DNA of 64,000 nucleotides, from assembly GCA_030761205.1 (NCBI GenBank), contig JAULJL010000011.1, forward strand, positions 12,390,501 through 12,454,500, given 5' to 3'. A program made the translations under genes and the position numbers. The DNA comes from Fremontodendron californicum. Taxonomy: Eukaryota; Streptophyta; Magnoliopsida; Malvales; Malvaceae. Below are positions 34,552 through 45,389 of this stretch, piece after piece. The notes under the pieces are model-generated. The model saw only the letters and a list, made by a program, of their open reading frames with translations. It was not told where the DNA came from and made no database searches. The stretch's first letter is position 1; each line of letters starts with the position of its first letter.

Positions 34552-35199
34552 ATGGAAAGCACTTCGTCCCAGCGCATTAAAAAAATTTGTGTCTTTGGAG
34601 GTGCTTATCCAGGGAAAAATAACATATTCGCTGATGAAGCCATAAGAGTTGGAGTAATACTTGCCCAACAAAAGATCCACTTGATTTATGGAGGCGGTAG
34701 TACGGGTTTAATGGGAGCAGTCGCTACAGCAGCACACGCCGGAGGAAGTCCAGTTCTAGGAATCGTGCCAAAACTATTCACAGATTTTTGTGGACCTACC
34801 GTGGGTAAGGAAATACAAGTCTGGAGTATCCCTGAACGGATAACAATCATGTACCATTCTGCCGATGCATTCATTGCCTTACCAGGAGGTCTGGGTACAT
34901 TGGAAGAAATAGCTTGCGTGGCTTCTTGGTCATCTTTGGTCACAAATAAGAAACCCATTGGTTTGCTTAATATTAATGGTTATTTTAGTAATTTACTTTC
35001 ATATTTAGATAATGCTGTGGATAATGGATTCATGTTTTCAGAGGCAAGGAGAACCATAATTTCTGCTACAACCATTGAAGATTTACTCAAAAAGCTACAA
35101 GCTTATGAGTGTTTATCTGCTACGGTTGTTTCGCAAACGCTCGGAAAAAGAAAAAGAGATATGGACGAGCAAGGAGTGGATTGCACTTTGTCTTTGTGA
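34552..35199 (+). CDS. LOG-like: LOG-family cytokinin riboside 5'-monophosphate phosphoribohydrolase carried by the retrotransposon
   Basis: 215 aa, the usual length of plant LOG proteins, starting at an ATG followed by MESTSSQRIKKICVFGG. LOG enzymes cleave the ribose-phosphate from cytokinin nucleotides, giving active free bases in the cytosol and nucleus. Visible family marks: nucleotide-binding YGGGSTGLMG (46-55), the catalytic Arg at 96 in IPERITIM, and the signature PGGLGTLEE (111-119) matching PGGxGTxxE with the catalytic Glu at 119. Plant LOGs usually have Tyr where Leu114 is, and Lys after the Arg where this has Ile97, so it is diverged. The C-terminal 'GKRKRDMDEQ' resembles a nuclear signal. 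There are no introns, though host LOG genes have several, so capture through RNA is likely. An in-frame ATG exists at 34345 but adds no recognisable sequence. Function is inferred; expression is unknown. Confidence 0.93.
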   Translation: MESTSSQRIKKICVFGGAYPGKNNIFADEAIRVGVILAQQKIHLIYGGGSTGLMGAVATAAHAGGSPVLGIVPKLFTDFCGPTVGKEIQVWSIPERITIMYHSADAFIALPGGLGTLEEIACVASWSSLVTNKKPIGLLNINGYFSNLLSYLDNAVDNGFMFSEARRTIISATTIEDLLKKLQAYECLSATVVSQTLGKRKRDMDEQGVDCTLSL

Positions 35200-35343
35200 C
35201 ATTATCTAACATTTTGTTTGTTGTGTCTCAGTTATAATAAGTGGTTAGCAACCTCTGCAGGTAATATCTCCTAAATTCTACCTTTAAAATTTGACATTGG
35301 GGACAATGTCATATTTTAGTAGGGGGTAAGGGACATATTTTGC

Positions 35344-35376
<33 letters not shown>

Positions 35377-36197
35377 TTGTGTTTTAAGACATTTAGAAGT
35401 ATTCATTCTGAACAAGGTCTGAGTAAGGGAGACTTGAGACATACCTTGTCAGTTTGATTTAATCTTCTTCTTCAAAAAAACAAAAAAACAAAAAAAAAAA
35501 CAAAAAAAAAACAAAAAAAAAAAAAGCATGTTTAGACTTAGTGTGTTTTTTTTTTAGTTACTTTCAATACAATGATGAGATATGAATTGCATAAGTCTAA
35601 AACAGATTTATTAGTGAGAAGATTTTCATGAGAATTGAGCTTGATGTCAACCTTTTTATGAGCCAATGTTAATATGATATGTTGATTGAGAAAGAAGCAT
35701 GTTTAGACTTAATCTGACTTGTATAATCATCTTTGTGAGTTTTTGAGCCTATAATGATTGATGCATTATACAAATCAATCTAATTTCTTTCTTGAGTGCT
35801 CTTATGATTACATGATTCTCTAGAACTTGCTTTAAACCGTTTGAGACTATATTGATACATGTGACAACATGAATATGATAGAGGCATTAGGATTATAACC
35901 AGAGCCAAACAGCCATCCATTATTAATGTTCTACGAGAACATCCCCACTAGTGAGCCAATTTGAGCCTACATTAAATATGATGTTTTATTGGTAACCACA
36001 ACTTACACCTAGCCTAAATATGCTTATATCCTTACCCTTGTTCTAAAGATGAATTTTATATTTTGAGACATATTGCAAAAAAACAAGGGATATTTTTATT
36101 TGAAAATTTGGGTTAGAAACAAAAGATAAGTGTGGGGGAAGAAAAGAAAAGAAAAAGTCAAGAGAAAAAGAAAGGGATCATTGTCAAATACATTCCC

Positions 36198-36238
<41 letters not shown>

Positions 36239-37020
36239 CTCTTGAACTTCTAGAAAAAGATGTTACAAAGTTGGTTAGAATGATGCAAAGGCTCAACATG
36301 AATATTTAGCCTATGTTATTATGTGCTTTATAAGAGTTTTGAGAAGTTTTATTTGTACGATCTTATTATGTCTCTAAAATCTATGAACTCTTTGGAACCT
36401 TTGTGATATCTTTATCCTTTTGTTCTTTAACCACATTATAACCCTTTGGCCCCATTACAACCTTGAATAAAGACCTCTTGATTTATGAAGTTGTATGATC
36501 TAAATAGTGGAGAATAGGTGGACAAGCAAGCATATGGTAGAAGTGTTTTCATGAGATTGATTGAGTGTAAACACTTTACCACTACTTTAAAGAGTGAAAA
36601 TCAAGAGAGTATCCCATGTGAGAAGTTGAGATTAAGTTTGAATATACACTATTTTGATTGAAATATGTTATGTTATTATTGGCTTAACTCAAACTATTTA
36701 CATTCAAGCAAGATCTTTTGTGAATTTCTTTAAGCTATTGATTAGTTTTTAAGACTTGTCCAATGATTATCTCTAATTTATATTGGAAGGATTAGTTATA
36801 ATTATTATTTTTAGTTTTTCTTATGTCTTCAATGTTTGTGGGTATCGTCCTAGTAAACCCTCACGAGACTAAACTCGTCCACTAGGGACACCTAGGGGTT
36901 TAAAGGCTTGTGTCACATGCTAAGTGCCACCGTGATTTCCTACGAAAATGGATTAGATTAGATTATCTTATGTTATTATTTTTTTTTATTGAGTCGTTGC
37001 TAGGGACTAGCAACAATCTA
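35200..37020 (+). other. 3' noncoding block of the young element
   Basis: It holds a perfect hairpin GACATTG-GGGA-CAATGTC (35293-35310), a purine-rich AGTAGGGGGTAAGGGACA (35320-35337), A-runs of ~31 bp (35346) and ~30 bp (36204), and a (CAAAAAA)n stretch near 35477-35525. From ~35540 to 36970 it aligns with 8230-9680 of the old Athila-like element although the LTRs and gag of the two elements differ. No credible gene is present. Confidence 0.75.
35293..35310 (+). other. Perfect 7 bp hairpin GACATTG-GGGA-CAATGTC
   Basis: A 7 bp stem with a 4-base loop. The old Athila-like element has the equivalent ACATTG-AGGA-CAATGT at 8177-8192, so the structure is conserved between elements with different LTRs. 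Confidence 0.65.
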
Positions 37021-37032
37021 AGTATGGGGGTG
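37021..37032 (+). other. Polypurine tract of the young element
   Basis: AGTATGGGGGTG directly precedes the 3' LTR and is the plus-strand primer candidate. Confidence 0.8.
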
Positions 37033-38524
37033 TGATAACTCGTATAATTATATAGTTTTTAGTTATGTTTTATTATTGTTTTGTGTCAAATACGAGTTAT
37101 TATTGTTTAGTCTAATTGTGTTTATAATCTTTTATATTTTTATGTAATTTGGTGTTTTTCACAAGTTTCTTTGAGTGATTTCAGATTACTAGAATTAAGG
37201 GCAAATCCAGTTCAGTTCCAGTTCCGACACCTTTTGCCATATCAGCTATATCTCGAGTTTCACTGAAGCAATAAGGCTGAACTTTGTATCCCTGCAAAGC
37301 TAAGAGGAATATCTATCTTTTTCATGTTTTACACTTCTTGAAACGGAGTCGTTTTCCCTAACAAAATCGACCATCAAGTTGGCTGATGTGCAATGACGTC
37401 TGTTCTGCACCGTTTTGGTATTTTGACCATATCTTCCGATCCACGTGCGCAAATGATCTGATTCCAACGGCTATGGATCCGTAACTGATAGGGGTATATT
37501 TTTCTAGAAGACCATTTTATCAGATCGAGCCTCCAACATTGACAAAATCGACCATCAAGCTGGCTGATCAGAATTGTCATACAATATGACGAAAATTGTT
37601 AGAAAAATGCACCCACCTATTATACCTACCTTTGAAATTTGTAAAGCTTGTCTCTTGTCATTTAGCCCTCCAAAATGTGTATAAATAGAGGGCCTTGGAT
37701 GAGTATTGGGATACATTATACATTGGTAGGATATTAGCCTTTGTAGTAAAATTCTCTAAGTTTTCTTCTTCTTTCCTTTCTCTAGTTTTCTTTTTTATTT
37801 ACTTATGCTTCTTACATTTCTTTTCATTTTATTCATATCTAGTATGTGTTGCTAATCATATTGTTGAGGTGAAGCTCTTGGTAAATGCTAAGGTTAGTCT
37901 CTTAAACATGAGCTAAAATGAATCATCATTTATAAACACTAGTATAGATAATATTTTCTTTTGGTTTAAAATCATACTTGCAAAGTAGAGATCTTGATTC
38001 ATTATTGACAATGAAAATGGCACAGTAAATGCTTGGTTTCATAACCTTGATTTGTTGTAGACATATACCTTGGCATAAGGAATGCTTGGACTCTTTTTGT
38101 GAGTTTTGAGGACACCAAATGAACATAATATCATATGCTATGGACGTTGGACAATTTGGACTGAATTGCTAAACCTTCCGGTTGGAACCTCCCTTATGTG
38201 TGGATTTCAATTGTGTAATAAAACAAGATTAATCTTAGCATAACACCAAGAGTGGATTCTCTAACCTCAACATCTTTTCTTATTTTTTTTTTTTATATCT
38301 TGTTTAATTGCTTTTATGTTATTTTGTTTATTTTGTTCTCTAATATCTTGTTTACTTTCTTTGTTATTGATTCCCTAATATCTTGTTTATTTTCTTTTTC
38401 ATATATATTTATAAACTTATACTTACTAGTACGCTTCCCTGTGGTTCGACCTCGGACACCCGAGAATTTATTACTTGAACATAACCTGCACTTGGGTTTA
38501 CAACTCTTAATTGAGTCTCCATCA
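37033..38524 (+). repeat. 3' LTR of the young element
   Basis: 1,492 bp, one base longer than the 5' LTR because of a single C insertion in 'atatcttg' near 38299. It ends TCTCCATCA and is followed by TGGTC. Confidence 0.96.
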
Positions 38525-38529
38525 TGGTC

Positions 38530-39293
38530 CTTCCATCGTAACACACTAGGTAGCAGTTGAGTCTAAGACAGTACAATGCTTGTAGCAAAATTTTGACCAC
38601 TTACAAAACGAGGTCAAGGAAATAAGGATGTCTTCCTTGGCTTGAGGCAAATGTTCGAACCTTTGGCGCAATCACGTGGTGGAGTAGGAGTCAATAGTGC
38701 AAGTTATGGAGGTGGATCCAGTGGCGATTCGAGACTTTGATTCAAGTCACCATAATACTGTTTTAAAATAACTTTTAAGAATTTTTTATTCGAATATTAT
38801 TTCACTTTATAATATTTATGAAATTTTATTTAATTATGGTTATTTTTATTTATTTAAACCGTATTAAAATTTTATATTACAAATTATTGTAATTTTTAAG
38901 TTATTTGTCTAAAAATAATAAAATTTTAGATGGATTTAAGTTGAATTATCGATGAAAATCTGTCGATAAATAAGCACATTTCCAACAAAAATAAACTATT
39001 ATTGAGGGATTTGGCAGAAAAATAATTTTTTAAAAAGATTTGGAAAAAAAAATTCGATGAAATTTTTCGACGAAAATGCCTTTACCGTTGAACTTTTCTA
39101 ACAGAATATTTTGTCGGAATTATTTGAGTATTTCTAATGGAATTTTTATCCTGATGGAATACTATTAACAATTTCAGTATTTTCGACGAAAAATTTCGTT
39201 CAAAAATTCCGTATTTCAAAAAGGCATTTTCAACGAAACTAATGCCTTTTCCAATGGAATTTTTCATTGAAAAAAGCCATTTTTCTTGTAGTA
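38530..39293 (+). mobile_element. 3' end of the CACTA transposon
   Basis: Continues the CACTA sequence broken at 26439. Sequence to ~38740 may be a relic of the second CACTA gene. From 38930 it becomes AT-rich with several GACGAAAA/CAACGAAA subterminal motifs in both orientations. It ends GCCATTTTTCTTGTAGTA (39276-39293), a CACTA-type inverted terminus with G to A at the last base. Confidence 0.75.
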
Positions 39294-39384
39294 TAAGCAT
39301 TGATAATAAATAATAGAAAAGATATATATGCTATTTATTATTTGTAAACTTTAGAAAGTTTCAATTATAAACAAAAAAAAAATG
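39294..39384. other. Short AT-rich spacer
   Basis: 91 bp between the CACTA end and the target duplication of the next solo LTR; nothing recognised. Confidence 0.5.
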
Positions 39385-41539
39385 ATCCTTGTGGATACGT
39401 GATCCCGTCGCGCGGACCCATTCGAGTGAGAGAGAAACGAAGGCAGAGGAAAAGACGACTTAATTCCTCTAGGTTGATATAAAAGGTTGAGGGTATGAAA
39501 ACGGCCTCAGAAAAAAGTCATGGAGTCGCCACCAGTCTTTTTTTGGCTAGGTGTGATTGGCCACCTATTAAAACCGATTTTGTAAAATATTTTAAAATTA
39601 ATTAAAACATTTTTAAAAGCAATTTCAAGTCTGCGTTATAAACCAGAGAAAATCGAAGAATCGGGTTCTGGACTCGGTTACGTGCGGGGGTACCTTATTA
39701 ATCATGTGTTATCTCAAGTCTCGATAAAAAGTCATTTTTTTTATTTAGTATTATTTCCCAATTTAAAGAAAAATAATTCCATTTTTAATTGAAAATGATC
39801 CGAAATTTATTAATTCAAAATTTTTCTATATTTCCCAACAATCATGGCAAAATATAGAAATTTTTATTAGCACGGAAAATTTTCCGAATCATTCTCGTTT
39901 TAAAGAAGATATTCCATTATTAATGATAATTGATGATATCCTCCCCAGCAAACCCGGCAGAGAACTCATGAATTATTTTAACTTGGGAATATCTTTATTT
40001 TTTATTTTTTGAAAATCATTATCTTTCTCAAAACCTTTTTAAAAAATATGAATATGAACATGTGTGACATAAATAAAATGACATAGCAAAGTCTAGATAA
40101 TATAATGCAACCTAAATGATATGGTATAATTTAAATGGCATAGTATATTCTAGATGAAATGAAAAATCCTAAGTATCATGGTATATTCTAAATGAAATAA
40201 AATGATTTAAATGACATGGCAATTTTAAATGATATGACATATTTTAAATGACATGGCATATTCTAAATAATATAACCTAAATGACATGGAATATGATCTA
40301 AGTGACATGAAACATAAAATAATGCTATCATGGAATATGCATAAAAATAAAAATAATAATGCATGGATATAATATATGCTAAATGATGTGACAAGAATAA
40401 ATGACCAAATAAAAAACATATGATAACATGAAATATTCAAGACATATAACAAACAATAATCATCATAAAAAGTGAATCAAAATAGTCGTAATACCATAGA
40501 AAAATATCATAGCAAAAATCACATATTAAATAAAATGCATGAACATGGGAAGTGCAATGCATGAAAATGTATTTTTTTCCTCTAAATAAAGAAATTCGTA
40601 TATCTAAAAAGATATCCGGCTACCTTAGGAAAATATGTCAAATTAAATTTTCTAAACAAAAAAAATTTGTGATTGTTTGAAAACAATTTTGAAGAAAAAC
40701 TTGAATGAAGATTAAAACCCTAACCAAGCCCTTTAAAAATGGCTCTAATTTCCTAAGTTTAAAATCCCGGACTTGACCACCCTTAACCCGAGATTTATAA
40801 AATCATTTTCAAAGTTTAAAAATACTTGGAAACTATCCTAAGACAGTAGCTAACGCTTCTAACCAACCCCCTCTAAATGCCTTAGCCAAATTCAACAATT
40901 GTTTTTCTTTTGAATTCAAATCTACCTCTACTGTCCGATTTTGACACACGATTTTTTAGCATATTTTTAAAAATTCAAAAAAATCTAAAAAACATATTGG
41001 AGACTTAGAGCATGTAAAACTACACGATAAAAAATTGTCTTAATTTTATGATTAAAGATGACTGCCCAGAAAAATCGAGAAAATACGAGTACTGGATGAA
41101 AAACTGTTTTGCCAAAACACATTTTTTTTTTTGCCTTTGATAAAATCATTTAAAAATCAAAGTAAAAATGTTAGAGACTCTCCTAACAACCCAAAAATAG
41201 TAGTAACCCTTCTAAAAAGTTAGACAAAAATTTCCTAAGTAAAAAAATCACAAAGGTAGAATAATCAATTTGACAACCTTTTAATTTTCCACAAGTATGC
41301 TCAAGTGAGCATGACTTTGAGTCATTGATTGGCCTAAGTCATAAATCATGTGGCATGACATGAAATGCATGAAAATAAAGCAAAGTGAATGCATGAAATG
41401 CATGAAAATAAAGCAAAGTGAATGCATGAAATGCATGATTTAAAGCCTAAGTGATATGGAAAATGCATGGCATAAATAACCTAAATGCCTAGCATGAGTT
41501 TGCATGGCAATAAATGCTATCCTAACTTAACATGCATGA

Positions 41540-41970
41540 ACTAGTGTCTAAATGACATGGCAAATGACATTAAAAATAATGAAAATGGCCTAGTGCCTAA
41601 ATGACATGGGAAATGACATGGCATATGAAAATGGCCTAATGTCTAAATGTCATGGAAAAATAACATGGCATATGAAAATGGCCTACAGCTAAATGACATG
41701 TAAAATGACATAGAATAATAAAATGACCTAAACTTAAATGACATCTAATAATAAAAATGGCCTAAGGCTAAATGACATGTGAAATGGCATGGCATATGAA
41801 AATGGCCTAATGTCTAAATGCTATGGAAAAATAACATGGCCTTTGAAAATGGCCTAATGCTTAAAGAAAATGCACATGGCCTAGGAACCAAAGGGTTGTG
41901 AGAAATGTCATGTAAAATGACCTAACTAAATGCTATGGAAGATGATGTGAAAAATGGAAATGGCCTAAAC
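41540..41970. repeat. Irregular array of 'cctaaatgacatgg'-type units in copy B
   Basis: About ten imperfect units built on 'aaatggcctaa-gctaaatg' and 'acatggaaaatgacatgg' follow one another here. Similar wording recurs in copies C and D with other copy numbers. Confidence 0.7.
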
Positions 41971-42640
41971 TATATGACAATAGCCCCAAGATTCAAAAAT
42001 ATGACATAAGTCAAAAGAACAAGATGGTTAGCAAGATTATAAATATACATAAAGATAAACAATAATAGAAATAAGCAAGTTAAAGTAAGCAAATAAATAA
42101 CAAAGAGATGAGATCCATGGTTGGTACATTGGACAAAGCCCTCCTAACCATTATATCTTGATTTTCATCAAGGTCATGAAGCCTTTTCAATCTCAAAATC
42201 ATAAAAAAATAACTAAGGTAAGAAAAAAATATGGAGATGAGCTCCATGGTTGGTATATTGGACAAAGCCCACCCTAACCATTATCACTTGATTTTCATCA
42301 AGATCATGAAGCCTAACCATAGTTTTATTTATTTTTTGAAAAGCAAGAACAACAAGAAAGATGTAAAAAAAATGGTAGGAAATCACATGGAAAACAAGAA
42401 ATAAAGTATGAGGAAGAAGAAGAAAAAATGTAGTAGCAATGGTAGAATGGCTACCTTAACAAAAGCTTTTCTTCCTTTTTTTTCAAAAACTTGTTTTTTC
42501 TCCATTAGCTACTAACTTCCCCTCCTAAATGATCAGCCTATATGGAAAAAATAAAACATTCCCCCTTCCCTCTTGCTTGGCCGAATGGCCTCTCAACCCT
42601 AGGATGATTTTTGCATTTTTTTCTTCTCCAATCTTGTCCC

Positions 42641-42916
42641 TTAGATTAAGATATTTTCATGACAACATAAAAATATCATCTTGCCAATTGATAGCAGCCC
42701 TTAAGATGTGTACTCAACCCTTGTAATAACCTCAGCCCTTAGATGAAAAAGAGGACCAATACCATGCACTCCCTTGCTTTAGATTAAGATATTTTCATGA
42801 CAACATAAAAATGTCATCTTGCCAATTGATAGCAGCCCTTAAGATGTGTACTCAGCCCTTGTAATAACCTCAGCCCTTAGATGAAAAAGAGGACCAATCC
42901 CATGCACTCCCTTGCT
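42641..42916. repeat. 138 bp tandem duplication in copy B
   Basis: Two almost identical copies starting 'ttagattaagatattttcat' at 42641 and 42779. Copy C lacks this region, so it arose in the lineage of copy B. Confidence 0.8.
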
Positions 42917-43479
42917 TGGCCCTTTGAGTGCCTACCCTTGGATGAGTTGTGCTCTTTTATTCTTGGCCATTGGATGAGAATTCTTTCATGACAACATAAA
43001 AATTTCATCTTGGCATTTAATCCGAGCCCTTAACATGTGTACTCAGCCCTTGTACATGGCCTAAGCCATTAGATGAAAAGGAACAATCCCATGCACTTCC
43101 TTGCTTGGCCAAATGGATGTCCACCTTTGGATGAGTTGGGTTCTTCCATTCTTGGCCGTTAGACGAGGGTTCTTTCATGACAAATAAAAATATTATCTTG
43201 GTTAAACTTGGCCATTGGATGGTGCCTTCAACTTTCCTACAAGGCACCTAAGCCATTGGATAAGGGGGGACCATTTTCAAGGTGTTAGTGGTAGCATATG
43301 AGCTTGATAGTGAATAAGGAATTAAATTGATCAAGCTTTCTTATTCTCCTCTATTCTGGCTGATAAAAGGAGGTAAAGTCCCAGCAAATCCTTCTACTTT
43401 CATATTTTTTTAATTACAAATTTGCCCTTTTTGATTTCTTCGGTAAAATGACTTCTTTGACCCTCGAACCTAAATAAAT

Positions 43480-44080
43480 AGCAAACAGACTCCAAATTCA
43501 AATTTTCTTTTTTCAATACTTCTGAAATAAGAAAAAATTGAATTCTGGAAGTTTTCAAAAATTTTCGAGTCCATTTGCTATTTATTTCGGATTTATTTCC
43601 AAAATTGCTTTTATGCACCCGAACTTTAACATTTTTTTAAACGAGCTCCGAATCCAGATTTTTCTTTACCAATATCTTCCAAATAATTTAAAAATGTGAT
43701 TTGGAAGTTTTCATAATTTTTGGAGCTCATTTGCTATTTTTTTCGGGATTTATCTGCTTGAATTACTGCATAGGGGACCCAAATTTTGGCCATTTTGTAA
43801 ATGAACTCCGAATCTGGATTTTCTTTTGCCAATCTCTTTCAAATAATTTAAGAATGAGATCTAAAAATTTTTAGAATTTTTGGAGCTCATTTACTATTTT
43901 TTCGGGATTTATCTTTTTGAATTTGCATTGTGGATCCGGGATTTGGCCATTTTGCAAACGAACTCCGAATCAAGATTTTATTTCTTCAATATCTTCAAAA
44001 TTATTTAAGAATGAGATCTGAAAATTTTCAGAATTTTTGGAGTTCATTTGCTATTTTTCCCAAATTTTCCAATTTTGCCC
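43480..44080. repeat. ~158 bp tandem repeat, four units, in copy B
   Basis: The block 'gagctcatttgctatttttt' recurs at about 43568, 43723, 43884 and 44039, each with the same 'aactccgaatc' and 'tcttccaaataattta' companions. Confidence 0.85.
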
Positions 44081-44743
44081 TTTTGCCTCCAAAACCCGGT
44101 TTTGCTCAAAACAAGTCCGATTTTCAGATTTTCTTCAAACTGAGCCGTGGGCTATACTTGTTTAATCATTCCTCATCAATTATGGGCTTTAGTCTTACCG
44201 AATCGGGCCATTTCTGTAATTCTTCCAAATTTCACTGAAATCCACCAAAAACCCTAATTCTCGGTTTTCTTTCGGATTGACTTTTCTTTCATTTTTTCTT
44301 TTAAGTAGCTTCTCCATTACCTGTAGTCAGTGCTTATCTTTCATTTGGGACCTTCAATTTGGACCAATTTGATCGTTCAAGCACTTTTTCCCAAATTTCT
44401 CGAACTAGGGTTTCCTTTCTACCAAAATTCCGTAACCCGACTTTCGACCTCCATATTTTTCAATGTAGACCTCAGATTGTCAAAATTCTTTCACCATCTT
44501 TCAATTTAACTTCAAATCTTGATTTTGAAAGTGGATTGACTTTTTTAATAGTTGACTTTTTTTGGGTTGACTTTTTCGGGATTGACTTTTTCAAGTTTTG
44601 ACTTTTTCTGTTTGCTTTCTTAGACTAAGTCACGAAGTACCACCTACAGGATGAGAAAAGCCTTTTTGCATTCTGAAACATCAATTTAGGAAGAAAACAT
44701 ACTTGTTTTAGTGGTCCGGAAAAAATTAGGTGTCTTCAATCCT

Positions 44744-45385
44744 GTTATTAAAAAATTTATTATGTATCACATGGTGACTATAAAACTGATAATAAAATAT
44801 TTCAATAATTCCATGATTCCTTTGTAATTAACATGAAAGATCAACTTCATTACTTAAAAGTAGGTAAGATGTCAATTGTTTTTGTGATAAACAATAAGAA
44901 TGAATATGGCATCTGAATATTTAGATTTTATATTTTTTTTTTACAAAAAATTTGAATTTTCAAATCACTTTTTGTTTATAAGATAAAAACTCAATTACAA
45001 TAAACTCAAATCCTCTGTTTTGGCATGCATGAAATTAAAACTAATATACCATCATCAAAGTGAAATAAATGTTTGCAAGGAAATGTTGACCCTTAGCATT
45101 AAATTGATAAAGATTACCAAACCTTAACCATTAAATTCACTTTAACTTCTTTCCATTTCAAAATGTAATGACATTAAAAATATAACAGCATGTTAAAATT
45201 TCCTTTTCATTTACAAATTTAATAACATTTAATATAAAATATTTCAAAATGAAATGGTAATATGACTTTTTTTTTTTTTTCAAATTCAAATGACTCATTT
45301 ACTCATTGATTTTTTTTTTAATATATAAATATAAGAAAACTTACAACATCATGTACTTTGTCACTCAATCTTTTATTTTTTAACA
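44744..45385. other. AT-rich intergenic DNA
   Basis: No coding signal or recognised repeat. Confidence 0.5.
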
Positions 45386-45389
45386 ATGA

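Larger units (their letters stand above)
26440..38524 (+). mobile_element. Young Athila-clade LTR retrotransposon with LOG and NABP-like ORFs
   Basis: 12,085 bp. Borders are fixed by TG..CA LTRs (26440-27930 and 37033-38524) and the TGGTC duplication. Inside are a tRNA-Asp PBS, a leader with three hairpins, an uninterrupted gag-pol frame, a 178 aa cysteine-motif ORF, a 215 aa LOG-family ORF, a long 3' noncoding block and a PPT. By eye the LTRs differ at about five substitutions and one 1-bp indel, so insertion is recent. The pol wording ('GWTLADIKGISPLICTHNIY', 'DGYSGYNQIAIA', 'IFMDDFSV') and tRNA-Asp primer fit the Athila clade. It is inserted in the 3' part of the CACTA element. Confidence 0.95.
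21599..39293 (+). mobile_element. Decayed CACTA (En/Spm) transposon carrying nested insertions
   Basis: Remnants of the usual CACTA genes run left to right: transposase-associated domain (22328-22540), tnp2 core (22546-25010 with a 600 bp insertion), DUF4216 (25802-26170). They resume after the 26440-38524 retrotransposon at 38530. The right end near 39260-39293 reads GCCATTTTTCTTGTAGTA, the reverse complement of a CACTACAAGAAA-type terminus with the outermost base changed. Repeated GACGAAAA motifs at 39060-39250 look like CACTA subterminal repeats. The left terminus is not found; it may lie left of the chromovirus, in 11700-12050. Confidence 0.75.
39390..44738 (-). mobile_element. 5.35 kb solo LTR, Ogre/Tat-like (copy B)
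   Basis: It runs from TGTGGATACG to GGTGTCTTCA, with perfect ATCCT duplications at 39385-39389 and 44739-44743, so it inserted as an LTR element and then lost its internal part by LTR-LTR recombination. The minus strand starts TGAAGACACCTAATTTTTTC, like other plant Ogre-type LTRs, and carries GGTGGCGACTCCATG near its end; orientation and clade are inferred from this. It is full of internal tandem arrays: 33 bp x2 at 41361, ~130 bp x2 at 42100-42310, 138 bp x2 at 42641, and ~158 bp x4 at 43480-44080. Open frames inside are short and not shared with copies C and D, so I call no gene. Confidence 0.85.

Noticed and set aside
34345..35199. LOG ORF as an ordinary host gene starting at 34345
   Set aside because: It lies inside the borders of a retrotransposon fixed by LTRs and target duplications, has no introns, and the first 69 residues from 34345 show no family similarity. 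The start at 34552 gives normal LOG length.
35346..35376. The ~31 bp A-run as the poly-A tail of the captured LOG mRNA
   Set aside because: Between the LOG stop and the A-run lies the hairpin shared with another retrotransposon, so the A-run follows element sequence. Other A-runs occur further on.
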